A stretch of DNA of 64,000 bases from Daedaleopsis sinensis (lineage: Eukaryota; Basidiomycota; Agaricomycetes; Polyporales; Polyporaceae). Where the stretch lies: the NCBI GenBank assembly GCA_033807695.1, contig CM066300.1, positions 3,906,001 through 3,970,000 of the forward strand, read 5' to 3'. The translations under genes were made by a program, and so were the position numbers. Shown piece after piece: positions 34,507-46,517 of the stretch (position 1 is its first letter; each line of letters begins with the position of its first letter). The notes below the pieces were generated by a model that saw nothing but the letters and a program-made list of their open reading frames with translations, did no database searches and was not told where the DNA came from.

Positions 34507-36915
34507 TTAGCTCGCAACTGCGACTGACGCCGAGGAAGACGACGAGGGGGGGTTAGACGAGTCGGGCGGGAGCGCCGGTGCGTCGGGGGTTCCAAATGTC
34601 TCCTCGACACGGCTGAGCGCGAATGGCCCCTCCATCGGAATGGCTAGGACGTTCTCCGCGTACGAACGCCACGAGCCAACCAGGTTCCGGTTGCCTACCA
34701 TGTATCCACGGAAGATCGTCTTGCCAGCGGCAGGGAACTGAGTCGGGATGCGGACGAGGACGATGAGGCCGTCCCACTTCCGTACGCGACCATAAAAGCG
34801 GTAGTGATGCCAGGCTTGGCCATGGCGGGGAAGCGTCTGGACGAACGACCGGCCGTGAGCGACGAAATTTTATCACAACGGCCACGACGCACCTCGCCGG
34901 TGATAATAATGTCCTGGATGCCGGTGCATTCGTTCTCGTAGCTGGCGTCGTAGAAGTCCGGAAGCCCTTCTGACATCATCTCGTCGAGCAGCGCCTCCGA
35001 GTCCGGATCCCGTTGCAACATCATGTGACGCGAGCGCACGACACTGTCCGGGTCGCCCTCGTCGCCAAAGAAGTAGGAGACGTCCGAGTCGACAGAGCTG
35101 GTGCTGCCTCGGCGACCGCGGCGACCAGACGGCGCCTCCGTCATGTTCTCGTCATCGTCGACAACATCTGCTTCGTTCGCATCTCCCATCTCGACATCTG
35201 GCGGAGGGGTCATGTTGGCGGCCTGTGCCGCGCGCTCGTGTCTCTGCATCTCCTCCTGCTCGGCGCGGAAGATGCACGCAGTACACTTGCTGGAGTCGTG
35301 AGAGTTCGGTTTACCCTCGATGTAGTCCTCGTACCGCAACACCTGGTTGTGCACACCAGGCACGCTGATCCTGAGCGTGTTGCCGACGTGCTGATAGTCA
35401 AAAGACCTCGGGAAGTACCCGTTGAGAAGACCGTCGTCGAAGACATCCTCGGATCCACCGGTGGGGACGGGACGAGCGGGGTTGATACAGTGGTGCTCGC
35501 GAAAGCGAACGTAGACGGGCACTTCGGCGAGCGAAGGGAAGGTCGTGACGTCTGGCATGTTCGTCCCGTGGACCATCTCGCGGTACCTGAAGAACTCGGG
35601 AATCTGAGGCGGGGAAGTGAGAACCCGCCTGATTGAGGAAGAGACGATCGAGAGGACGGCGTACCTGCATGCGTCCGGCAAACATGCCAACGATGGATCC
35701 AAACGTGTAGACCACGCCCTTCAGCGGGAGATCGCGGTACGGATTGATGCAGCCAGTGAGCCGATTCCAATCGTTGTCGAACCTGGAGCTGGTCGACATG
35801 AGCTCTCTGCGCAAGGCCGAGTGGAGTTCGAGGCGTTGTTGCTCGGGCTGTAGGGCGTCTACCCAGTTCCAATCGCCAGGCTGGTAGAGTTGGACGCCTC
35901 TGATCGAGGCCCACTCGATGAAATCCGCCTGGGTGGGGCGCACGCCGTCAGCGGGGTCGGCGTGTGCACGATCGATCGGGAGCACGGACGGAGGGTCGTA
36001 TGGGACGGCTTCGGCGAGCATAACGAATGCTAGCTTGGCACCAAGACCGAGGATGGGGGACATGATGGGAATCTCGCGCCCATAGTGGATGACTCGCTCC
36101 ATGACCATGGCAGGCTCGCGGTACATGGGAAAGTTGGCGAGCGCGGTGCCTTCTGGGAAGTGGCTGTTGTCGCGTAAGGACTCATGAATCGGAAAATCGA
36201 AGTGATTATCGGGTGCGAAGAAGGGGGAATACTGGAGGGACGCGATCGCGAAGGGACGCAGCAAGTCCATGAAACGCCCGCGGCGGTCAGGAATCATGGC
36301 TTGAAGGCGCTCTACGAAGGTCCATGTCCGGCACATACGAATAAGTTATTAAGCGCGGCACGCACCTGGCGTCATGGTAAACCAAAGAAGCCAGATGACA
36401 AGTGCGTGGGGCGTGATGTCGAGAGGCCAGCCAGTGCCAGACTGCATGCGGTGTGCCCAGAGACGAGTGTCGATGTAGGAGTCGACGAGACGGTCGAGAC
36501 GGGCGTACTCCATGAGATGGAGGTAATTGCGGCCGTCGTTCTCGATGAACATGAGATAGGCTGTCCATAGATCGCTGAGGAGGTTCTCTGAGTCGAGGTC
36601 ACCTTGCTTGAGACGCTTGAGGGCGAGAGTCTGCTTCTTGAGCTGGAAGGCAAGAGCAGAGTTGGTGAGACTGTTGGAACCGAGGCGGCGGGAGGCGGCG
36701 CGTGTGTCGAATTTCGCGCGGAAGATTCTGGCGAAGAGCTCCTTCCTGTGCGCGGAGAGAATGTCGGTGATGTAGCTGCATAGGCGGAGCAGCGGGGGCA
36801 GGTGACGAGGAGGGCCGACGGGGTCGGTAGAGGCGAGTTCAAAGGAGATGTTGAGGATGACGTCGGGAGGGAGGCGAGTGCAGAAGGGGGAGGTCGGCTG
36901 GTAGTACAACGCCAT
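34507..36915 (-). CDS. F-box-like conserved basidiomycete protein of unknown function
   Basis: Large soluble protein (about 700 residues). The N-terminus MALYYQPTSPFCTRLPPDVI and the following LNISFELASTDP resemble an F-box (LPxDVxxxI pattern), which would link it to SCF ubiquitin ligases; this part is only suggestive. The rest is not a domain I recognise. Notable blocks are DGRNYLHLMEYARLDRLVDS, RRGRFMDLLRPFAIASLQYS, MYREPAMVMERVIHYGREIP, RELMSTSSRFDNDWNRLTGC, INPYRDLPLKGVVYTFGSI, VPVYVRFREHHCINPARP and WHHYRFYGRVRKWDGLIVLV. CTACIFRAEQEEM contains a Cys pair. An acidic low-complexity stretch follows (EADVVDDDENMTE). The C-terminus is Ser-rich. Introns near 36317-36374, 35602-35665 and 34835-34893 restore frame cleanly with GTGCGT-type donors. 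Confidence 0.85.
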
Positions 36916-37615
36916 GAGCGTCGGGGCGGAGGAGGTGCTAGGCGGGGCGGATGAGGGGAGACATGGCTGTCGGCACACAGGCACTTTTATCTCTTGGAAC
37001 GACTTTGTGGCGTCTATTCACAGAGGTTGGCGGAGCGGAGGAAAGAAGAGGTCGAGTGTTGTCGGAGCGCGAGGCCGCGACCGGACTACACGCCATGTCA
37101 CGCTGCTGTCACGGTCACAGATCGGATCGGGCTGCCCTCTCCTCGACGCCGGCGCACGGATGGCTCGGATGCAGACCGTCCTCCGCGCTCGCGAGAGGGT
37201 GCCCGGCGAGTGCGCGCGGGTGCGCTGTCCTCTCGCCGTCGCGAGCATAGAGTGTTCTGATCATGCTAATACCCGCGGTGTGCAGCCGCGGACGCATTCA
37301 GTGTCCGCCTCGGCTGGCATGTCCGCCTCGGCTCGCAGCATGCGCCAGAGTCCCAAGTCGCCGTCGCCGTTTTCGGACAGCGATCAGTTGCTGGCTATTC
37401 TTGTATTGTGCGCTATCCCACCACCAGCCGCCTCTGCTGCCTGCACACCTCCCCCTCCCCCACCCCTTTCTCCGCCGCGTCCGCAAGCTTCTCGACTCCC
37501 GCCCACTCCTCCGACTCCTCCCCACGCTTGTCTATTATCCCGCCCTCTCTTCGGCCTCCCCATACCTATCTCGTAACCGCATCTCCCGCCTTCCATCCCA
37601 CGCGAGCATGATCCC
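36916..37615. other. Intergenic: F-box gene promoter and CT-rich leader-like tract
   Basis: About 700 bp. The left part is upstream of the F-box-like gene. From about 37440 the plus strand becomes strongly pyrimidine-rich (cacctccccctcccccaccc and similar), as in fungal core promoters and leaders, ending at two close ATGs (37609 and 37616). Frames here are proline-rich in all three phases, so composition, not selection, explains them. Confidence 0.4.
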
Positions 37616-39043
37616 ATGTCGTCACTTTCTACCTCCCTAGGCCTCTCTCCGGCGGTCCGCTCTCTCTTCTCTTCTCTTGATCGCTGGCGTTACAGTCCAC
37701 CGACTACGCCCGCTGCGCCCTCAGTCTTCAAATCGTCCTCCTATGACCCTGACTTCCACATGCCCGGGTCTCCCCACCTATGTACGGTCATCCCAATATA
37801 TCTCCGTCCCCGCGGTGGCACGGTGCCTCGTTCGCATCGCAGGCACCCTCTAACTCTCTTTTATCCGTTCCGTCAGTCCGTCCATCTATCACCGCCAGTG
37901 CTCATCCTGCCTGTTCATTCAGACCCCGACCACGCGTGTGTCCTCCGTTTCCAACACCGCCACTTGCTAACTCTCGGCGTGGCATCCGACGGCCACACCC
38001 CTTCCTTCCTGCCGTCACCTCCTCGCTCCTGATCTCCACTTCCCCACTCGGCTCTCAGGCGACCCAACCGCAGCCCGGCCCCTACCCTCCTCCTTTCCTA
38101 CAGAAATCCGATAGTATCTCGTGAACGTTTACTACGGATTTGTGTGCGCATGGGGATCCTACGTGCAAGCGCCTCCGCTCTTTAGTGCCGCATTCTCCCG
38201 GATCACAAGCGCCCACAGCAGACCCAGTTGATGGACGAAAAACCGTAACAGCAGGTCCTTGGCAAGTGGTGCAAGCGTACCAGAACATCATCCGGACTTT
38301 GCAGTAGTGTGCGTTCGTCAGCTACAACGTCCAAGGCCGCAACCACACCCTCCGTTCGTGGTGCGAGATATCTCCCAATCCGGACAAGATCTCCAGATCG
38401 CCGGCCGGCGGTGGTCAAACTCCAGTTTTCGCTGCGAAGTGTTTCTGTTCTCCCTCATCCTAGCGTTCCGCCAGCCCAATTTCATCTACAACAGAGCGCG
38501 ACGCTCGTCGCCGAGGACTTGCGACCCTTTCATTCCGCCCGGTGCGAAGCAGGTTGGCTCCATAAATGTTCCTTAATAACTACTGACGGGGCGCGACCGG
38601 CAGGCGGGGTTTCAGCCGCTTGCATCCTCGTCAGAATCGTCCAACAATGATTACGTCTCCTGTACGAGACTTGTACTTGCTTCGCTATAGTAAGCATCCG
38701 CTTGGGAAGCTGCCGCCTTTGCTGCTCCGGAACTGGCGTGGCGTCGTCTGCAAGCGACGGCGTTGACGGTGTGCTTGTCATATTGCTCAGGTGCGTATCT
38801 CTATTCTGGCTCTCGGTTCACCCCACATCTTCCACATGCCTGCAGCGTGTATCGCGGTACTTGACTGCGCAAGGCACGAGCAGCGGCGCGTTGACGTCTC
38901 AATTCGCGTCGACGCTTCCCCTCTCGCCCAGCGCCAGTGCGTCACCGATCGTTCTTTGTCACACCGGCAAGTGGTTGGTGCGTCGCGGGAGCGAGGCGAG
39001 GCTGGCGAACATGATTCGCGAAATACCGGTAGCGAAATATTGA
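37616..39043 (+). other. Coding-like but unresolved segment (possible decayed or multi-exon gene)
   Basis: A CT-rich leader precedes the ATG at 37616, which opens MSSLSTSLGLSPAVRSLFSS and continues to a run of C at about 37772-37778. There the protein-like signal moves to another frame (PPMYGHPNISPSPRWHGASF...), running to a stop near 38123. Further protein-like pieces are YYGFVCAWGSYVQAPPL (about 38130-38190) and RYLTAQGTSSGALTSQF, the latter in a frame ending at 39043. I recognise no domain. The frame changes could be introns, errors or decay: a strong CAG acceptor after ccctcctcctttcc at about 38088-38102 favours introns for at least one, while the change at the C-run looks like a lost base. 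I cannot give a complete gene model. Confidence 0.3.
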
Positions 39044-42000
39044 AGAGGAGGTTCACAGGTAACGTCTTATGCATGACACCACCACGCGTATATCCTTTAA
39101 CCCGGACCGTCAATGGAGAGCCATGAGTGGTGGATCACTTCGTCGCCGGCATCTGGTCGCTTCGAATGGTCGGCTGTGATGCATCGAAAGATAAGAACCA
39201 CTGGTGGACCCTGTCCAAGCCCGAGTAGAGTCAGAGAGACCGTGTCCAGGTCTCTTTGTCATATGCCGCGCAAGTCAACAGCACGGACAAGCTTCGCACC
39301 AAAGGCTCGCACAAACGCCACGGGAAGTAAGATGACCGTGTCTGGCAAAGCCGTCAGAAAAGGTGTGTACTCGACGTCGTCCTGCGTCTGACTGATGGCC
39401 AGGGCTGGGTCCTTGTGGGGTCGTGATGGCCATGGATGATGGCCGTGGCCGGTGCATGCAGTGCTCAACGAGTCGTACGTCTACTCTGTTCGGCACAGTT
39501 CGGGAGCGCCACAACGGACGTCGTCCCACGCACGCAGTCTGCGGGCGCCCGAGCTTGTCGTTGAACTTTGCTGGTCAGTGCGTATGACTGACTGCGCACA
39601 TCTACCGCTCACCGTCCTCCTCGGTCCCCACCGCTCGACCACAAGCTCCCCACGGGCCCTTCAAGTCAGCCTGTAAGCTCGCGAACGTGCACCCGCTGGC
39701 ATCCTGATTCTCATGCAGGCCTGACAAGCGGCATTTCCGGCAGAAAACACCGCGCAGCAGTACCGGAGGTTACCTAACTCCTTCGCGACTCGCTTCACTT
39801 TCAACGCTTTCCGTACGTCTTGCGTCAGCGCGCTGACCACCATGCTGATGACCCTTGCCGCGTGAATCTGCGATGGTCAACTCCTCGAGGTACGACGGTC
39901 GCCCTTCTATTTATTCCTCGAGGCCCGACCTCTTGGTGAGTATAGCCGACGATGTAACCCTTTTCTAATTTGTACTCACGTCGCCATCATATATGCTTTC
40001 TGAGACGACCTCATCATCCGGATTTATGAGCGGCACTTCTCCCAGAACCGTCGTCAGGGTCCTTCTGGTAAGTTGTATGTTAAAGTCGCGCCGGTAGTCA
40101 TGCGCGCCTAGGAACCGCCCGGTACCGGCTAAATTACTCACTGTAAGTATACAGCAGGGACGCCTGGAAATTCCCGGAGACTTATTCGTTGGTTCGTCAT
40201 GTCACCTGGTGCCCCATTAAGCTGAATCCATCGTTGCAGTCCTGGTTGACCCATCTATCATCAATATGGACTATTTCGACCACAGCTACAACTGGCAGGC
40301 ATATGGAGTGCACCGCAGTCTTATCGACATTCGTCGCCTTCCGGATGTTCGCCAACTCCGCTGGTAGCGGTGATTGAACAAATTCAGTCCTAGGTATGTG
40401 TCTGTAGCATCGTTCGTTAGGACACGCTCATCGCATTGCTACGATAGTATCATCAAATCGGACCGTTTCGAATGGCTCGTCTGACACAGAAGGACGCGCT
40501 TCTACTGCGTGTGGTTGGCAATACTCGCCGAGTCCCCATTCTTCATTCCCCCGATCGCCAGCGACTTCTCCCGCCATAGTTGTGAGAAGGTTATGGCACG
40601 ACTGAGCTTCTGGTTTTCCCTGTCCGCCAAGATGGAAAAGCTCATCACCTTCCGAGACTCCGCCCATGATCCATGCCCTCTGCTGCCTCGTCAGGCCGAC
40701 GTAGTGGGAGAACCCCAGGAGCCCTGCCCAGGGCCCATTGCTGCGTGCATCTCGGACGTTGGTGTAAACGCCAACTCACTCCTCTAGTCGCTCCGGGAGC
40801 GCATTTTCGCCATATGCAGCATCCGGGCGGGGCTCGCTTGCATGACATGGACACGTCGCATCCCTCCGTCACGCCGCGATGCCGATGTGCGCGTTCCCAC
40901 CGATATGTGGCCCTACCACGTTCGCCGTGCCGCGAGGCCTCAATGCCCGAACATATGGGAACCCCCACGGCTAATGGCTGATTGCAGCACCAGCATATCT
41001 TTCGGCAATCTTTGCGCTCCGAGCCACGGCGAACGATTGAGAGACCGTCGTCGGCTCCGCTCGAACGGCGGCTCCGCTACTCCGAAGCTTACGACGTCTC
41101 CGCGGTGGCGGCGGTACCCTTGAGGTGCAGAGGCGTCCGGAGCAGATACTACGTCTGTCCTTCCTCAGATGCACTTAGGCCAGCTTGCGGGGTTCTCGCC
41201 CGCATTCACGGCTTCGCGTATTTTACGGCTCGAGGCCAGACCCCGATATAACTCGGAGTAGTGCTCCCCCAACTTAGCGAGAAGGACACTCACGGTGTGG
41301 GCAGAGAGTTGCTCAGTTACGGCGGGCGGCGGAAAGATGACCCACAGTCCGGTACCACGGCTTCAAATCCCGTCTGTATTGAGGTGCGAGGAGGCGAGCG
41401 GAATTTCTGGGTGCGTGTATTCTTGTGATTCATTGTCCTTAGCCGTGGTGTAGCAGCAACGCGCTGATAAACACCGCGTTAAACATGTAGGGCATGGTGC
41501 CCGATCTGTCGGGCGCGTGCCAGTGACACCTCACGCTAGGTTGCGCCCTGACTTGAAGCGGACCTGTGATCTAGACCCAAGTACTCCGTCTCCATGGATT
41601 GCGGCAAGTAACCAGGCTAGAACGTACACACATGCTCCAAGACCGACGGGAACGGTGACATAAGCTCAAGTCTTGCGCGTGCGTCTTGCGCTCTTACGCA
41701 AAAGAATGGCCCTGTCGTGTGCGTTGGACGCCCTTATCTTTTTCTCTGGACAGGCCCTCATGACGTGGCTCGAGAAGCCTCGCCCGGCGGACGCTCGCGG
41801 ACATCACATGGGGCACGTAGGCCCTCCATGTCCGTTGCCCGTCCGCTCACCGCTCCCTGTGTCTGTCGACCTCTGCACGTTCCGAGCAGGAACACGAACG
41901 TTCATCCCACTGTGGCCGACCGTACTAAGTGATAGATCATAGATCACGTTCGTCTTCTTAACCGGATTTGCATTGGGGCTTTGCGGTCTCGCAGAGTATT

Positions 42001-44277
42001 GAACGTTTGAACTCCGAACATGCGCGGACGCTGTTGGTGGCGCGCACTCCCAACTGAGTCGCAGATCCGCCTCCACCATGTGCCGACCGAGCGGGGCTTC
42101 GTAACACAGCCCAACGGGGTTTTTAGTGGCGGACCGTGAAAGCCGATCCGTGGCGAACAGTGTGAGTGTACCCGTTCATTTGGATACCCTGTTCCTCGAC
42201 ACTGACCGCGGTCTCCTGGCTAGGGCGGCTGTGATTCTAACGGCGACTTGGAAGTATGTACATTCACAAAGCCAGACATGCGGTCCAGCTAACTTCTATG
42301 CGATCATAATGTCACCTAGGACGCACACCTTCGTGCGAAGCTGTACTTGGCCCTGAGCCATCGCCATAGGACGCAAACACCTAACCTTCGTCGGAACGGA
42401 GCGCCGCGTCGGATGTTCGTTACAAGCATAGTCGTCCCAGCAAGTGAGTCTCGATCGTGGGGCGCCAGGATGCAATGTTGTACTGGCGCCGATGTGTCTC
42501 TATAGCAAGGAAAGTGGTTCCACATGAGCATGGCGCTCCGCTCTATCCAAGCATACTCTGCGTGGCTGATTTTTTCTGTCACTAAGCAGTGCCTCGACCA
42601 CGAGAATCGAACGGTCCGGGTCATAGGGTCTTCGTGTCTGCTGCACCTCATGGCCACTAGTACAACAAGCGAATACGGCGCCGCGACCCTGGCTATCAGA
42701 TCTCCCAGCATTCCACAAGGCGCGAGATGCACCGCGCCCCTGGTGTATCCAGTACGTACTCCCGTCTATCAGTATCAGGGTGAACAGGGTCGTAAGAGCC
42801 GGGGCAAGTTGAACTCTACTAGCCACCACCTGGAAGACGTCCAATGTCCGTCCTCTCGACGTCTACTGCTCCATGGAAGCACGGCGAGACACATCCAGGA
42901 AGCGCAGTCCGTGGTATGCCGACGTCTCTGACTACGGGAACAACCAAGTGATGCTCGCCACACACGTGTGGCTTGACCATGGTAAGGCCACTGCTAAAGC
43001 GGTGTCTGGTCAGTAACTTGTGACACATCGTTCTGTGCGTGGGTCCAAAGCCGGCCCGGTAGACTGGCGTCGGTGAGTTTTGGATGCGTCTTTTGGACTG
43101 TTGTATGCTCTTTTCTGATAGTTGTGGTGTATAGGACGGGACCGGATGGTTCCTAGGCATGTAGTATAAAGGATAATCGATAATCCAGCATACCCGCCGC
43201 CTCCATCTCCGAGCACACGAGCAACGAGCTGGCCATGGTGATTCGCCTTGATAGGTACCCATAATGTGACGAGCATCGTACGCTTATGTGTCATACGACG
43301 GCTCCCGCTCAAGATCCCTCTCGATGTCCAGGCAGGAGGATGTCTTATTCGCAACGGAGCTCTGCCAGCAAGGCACTAATTAGTCGCTAACCAGTACAGA
43401 ACAGTCTACACTTGGACTACGGATACCAGCCGCTCTCTTTTTCTCCCAGCAAAACCAGCTATGACGCCATTTCTGACGAGGTAATGATGATTACCGCTCA
43501 TGGGTCGTCGCTCTTACGACAAGTATGCTACAGATATTTCGTATCGATGTCGATAATTGACACAACCTCCTCGGTTTGTTCTCCCTATTTCCAACGTGAA
43601 CCGAACGCACCGAACGCCTCTCTGCCTTCCCTACCGCGATAGCAAATATGCCGCCTTGGCGAAGGGGTCTACCGACGCATGCGGCTCAGGGTCGTCTTGG
43701 ACTTACGACACATACGCTAGCATCCGAATAGTCGAAGTCAACACATGGGTCCTCTAGGCAAGTTTGTCGCATTGACTGCAAGCTGCCAGCAGTATTCTGA
43801 CATCCATGCGGGTCGGACAACAACAGATTGACTTGCGCCATGGTACTTTGATTTATCTTGCACCGGAGCTACTCGGCAAGTGTTGCGTGACAATGAACTG
43901 AGTGCCGCCCACATTGCAAGCGTTGGGGTTGCACAGGTCTAACCCCCATCTAGACGAGCAGATCCGACGTTCTGGTGATCATCCGAGAAGTCTACTTCTC
44001 CTCCGCCGGTTAGTGGTTGTCCACAGATCGTGTGACTCGTCCATCACGGACCGTGATGAAAGAGCTGGGCGACGACAGGTCCGTGTCTTATCGACCGCGG
44101 CCGGGGCGCTTCACTAACTTTCCTGCGTACCCATGACCAGCGCAAGCATACGGGAGACGGCAGCTCCGAATGTCACCAATCAGCAATAGTATTGCGTTCA
44201 GATACGACTCTCAGGGTCATCCTCTGCGCTAGTCCTATGACCTTGGCCTCACCCACGCCATCGTCCCCCCGGCCGAT
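39044..44277. other. 5.2-kb featureless tract
   Basis: No supported gene on either strand. Frames are short, stop-dense and without recognisable domains; reverse transcriptase, integrase and transposase motifs were looked for and not found. CpG is frequent and there is no TpA excess, so no sign of repeat-induced mutation. One short plus-strand stretch around 40230-40366 reads protein-like (MDYFDHSYNWQAYGVHRSLI, then DIRRLPDVRQLRW and a stop) but stands alone. For a gene-dense fungal region this length without genes is unusual. Possible explanations are very old transposon debris, a species-specific insertion, or a non-coding locus. Confidence 0.35.
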
Positions 44278-45250
44278 TTGTTACGCTTCTCGATGGTAGG
44301 ACCCTATTCCCGCTGCCCGCTGCCCGTTTCCTGCGCCCTGGTCAGATGTCGGCCGTCCGGATGCACGTTTGTTGCGGAACAGGATACGTCCTTCCCTCGC
44401 GCACTTCGATTGCGGGCCTGGCTATGTGCAGCACGCCCCGTTCCGCTTCCGCACATCCCGGCGTGCCATCCTGTGATAGCTGTCAGCCACAGGGAGGCAG
44501 TCAACATTACGTCCTACGTCCTCCGCAGCGGTGGCCTCCAAGAAAGCTCCAGCAGCCCAGCGGACGGACTGAATATCGACTTCGCACACCTGCTTCCTGC
44601 ACGACCCACGGCGCAGCTCATGGCGGCCCCTTTGCCCCACTATCGCAGCCAATGGCATACCCGCCCTCCTCGTCTCGGAGCCCCGGAAGCACAAGTCGTC
44701 ACCCGGTGGCCCGGAGAGAATGGCGGAACCCTTGCCCCCGTGCGCGTTCTAGTCCCCGTCCCCCGTCCCATTAATGAAGAGGAAGGAGAGATCGTCCGTC
44801 CACGGAGAACTTGGAAGCACGGCGAGGCCCCTAAGGGGCTGCTTCTTCTGCGAGTACGTGACCCTCTTCCCAGGAGACATGAACGGACGTAGCGACACCA
44901 CTGGTGAGTATGCCCTCTCAAAGTTCATGATGCAGCTGGCTTCCCCGCATGGATCGCAGCCTCTTGCGAACCGACGTGCTGGTCCTCAAGCCTTACTTTG
45001 AGCCGCCTGGGAACAGCTGCCGACGTCTAGAACGCGACACCGACAGAGGTGGGCACGCACACAGCCTTATCTCTATTCTCACCCGCGCGTGCTTCCTTGC
45101 GACTTCCTTCAGGTGCTATTCTCAGGTGCCGCCTTTTCTTGAGTACCCCGCCAGATCTTGCGCCTTGCGGAACGTTCTACGTTCGCGTCTATGTACATCT
45201 GTCACGCCGACAAGCTCTGTTGCTATCGTCATTTCGAGCGACCGCTGCTC
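44278..45250 (+). other. Second coding-like, unresolved segment
   Basis: Three overlapping plus-strand frames look unusually open for about 600 bp. One reads HGGPFAPLSQPMAYPPSSSR and continues Ser/Pro-rich. After a TAG acceptor at about 44752 another reads MKRKERSSVHGELGSTARP then LRGCFFCEYVTLFPGDMNGR, up to a GTGAGT donor at about 44904. A possible next exon gives SLLRTDVLVLKPYFEPPG. I recognise no domain, and no start or end can be fixed. It may be a lineage-specific gene or the remains of one. It lies 5-6 kb from the similar unresolved segment at 37.6-39.0 kb, and the two could be parts of one interrupted locus. Confidence 0.25.
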
Positions 45251-45686
45251 TTCGTGTTCTGACAGCTCCTTCTAGGGCGCTGGACGGACGTCGGTTCAAA
45301 GGCATGTCCGGGCACAAGGCTTGCGTTTCCGAGGGTTTACGAGCTGGCACCGCGATGAATCCGAGTTCGGCCCCGAGCCTACCGAAGCTTTGGCGTTGGC
45401 TTCTGCGTTGCACGGTTGGGCGAGGCTGGTCAGTACACCTCAGAGTGTATCCGATCATGAGTTCCATGCATCAAAACAGCGCACTCGGCACTGACTCCGT
45501 AGACGAACGGTGTGGATGCGGGGAGCTGGATTCCGTACAAGTACAAATGAATACACGAGGGTTCCGATGGATGCATGTGTGACAGAGACATTGAGATGGT
45601 AATGGCGAATGAAAGATGTGGACAGAGCATCCGGCAGGAGCATGGGTCAGGGAATAAGGGGTTTCGGACTGGATAGGCAAGCCTGT

Positions 45687-46517
45687 TCACGAACCCGTCG
45701 TGGCGAGCGCCTGTCTCCGCACCTCTTCGAACCGCGCGCCTTCGGCCTCTGCACGCTCGACGTGTTTCGCAAGCTTCTCCTCGCGCGATTGCATGCGCTG
45801 CTCCATGCCAAGAATCGTGAGCCGGACCTGCTCAAGATACGCCTTTGTCGCCTCAACGCTAGCCTGAGGAGACGCGTCTGACTTGGATCTCCCGGGCGAC
45901 GCGGTGGGCGCGAGGGACGAGGCGCGCGCGTGGAAGCTAGATATCGAGGCCGGGGCGATTTCCAAGTTCGTCTGAGACACCGTTATAAGATCGATCATGA
46001 TAGAGGACTTGAGAGGAATGGCACAGCGTCCATGCGGCGTACCTGCCAATTCGCGCCTGCGAGCTTTTCTAGCTCACGCTCAAGCATCTTCTCTCGTACC
46101 TTCCCTCTAGCACGATCGGGGGTGGTTCGGTCGGAGGGGCCACAGAGCACACTGGGGGTTCACGCACCTCTCAATTTCCGACATGCACCGTTCGTTCTCC
46201 CGCTGAGTTCCCTGCAGAATTAGCTCGAGGTTCGTGTACTCTTTCTCTAGCGCCTGTATCTTGTCCAGCGGTGGTCGCTGAGCCAACTGCGCTTGTAGCG
46301 TTTGGATCTGTATTTGGAGCTACGTTCGTGGGTTAGTCACTGACGTACGCAGGTTCAATATCGGGTGGCGCACCCTGTCGCACTCCCTGTCCTTCTCAAG
46401 CAATTGCCGACGGAGCACGTCCTCCACAGACTCGTCTTCCCTAAGTACTCCCAGATCGTCCGCGCCAATCGCTAAGGAGGGCCGAGCATGGTGTCTGACA
46501 CTTTGAGCACGACGCAT
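45687..46517 (-). CDS. Small coiled-coil protein, function unknown
   Basis: Three exons joined in phase give a protein of about 220 residues, mostly helical and charged. It opens MRRAQSVRHHARPSLAIGAD, then VEDVLRRQLLEKDRECDR. Heptad-like blocks follow: LQIQIQTLQAQLAQRPPLDK, IQALEKEYTNLELILQGTQR and VREKMLERELEKLAGANWQ. After a Ser/Ala-rich linker (SSFHARASSLAPTASPGR) comes a final coil, VRLTILGMEQRMQSREEKLA with KHVERAEAEGARFEEVRRQA. Introns are at about 46322-46376, 46114-46167 and 45972-46043. No known domain; it could be a centrosomal, septin-linked or other structural protein, but nothing in the sequence decides. The first ATG was chosen; a longer start would require another exon upstream of a CAG at about 46539. 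Confidence 0.72.

Noticed and set aside
37340..37576. Upstream start (MRQSPKSPSPFSDSDQ) for the left coding-like segment
   Set aside because: The frame soon becomes a poly-proline read of CT-rich leader sequence and stops at 37576; no intron joins it convincingly to the later frame.
41290..41390. tRNA B-box-like word (ggcttcaaatccc, plus strand)
   Set aside because: The T stem has a mismatch and the upstream sequence does not form D or anticodon arms.
42590..42680. tRNA B-box-like word (gagaatcgaacggtc, minus strand)
   Set aside because: No 5-bp T stem, no matching A box at the right distance and no acceptor stem could be folded.
39044..44277. Retrotransposon or DNA transposon in the gene-free tract
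   Set aside because: Reverse transcriptase, integrase and transposase motifs, long terminal repeats and inverted ends were looked for by eye and not found; an old, unrecognisable element remains possible.
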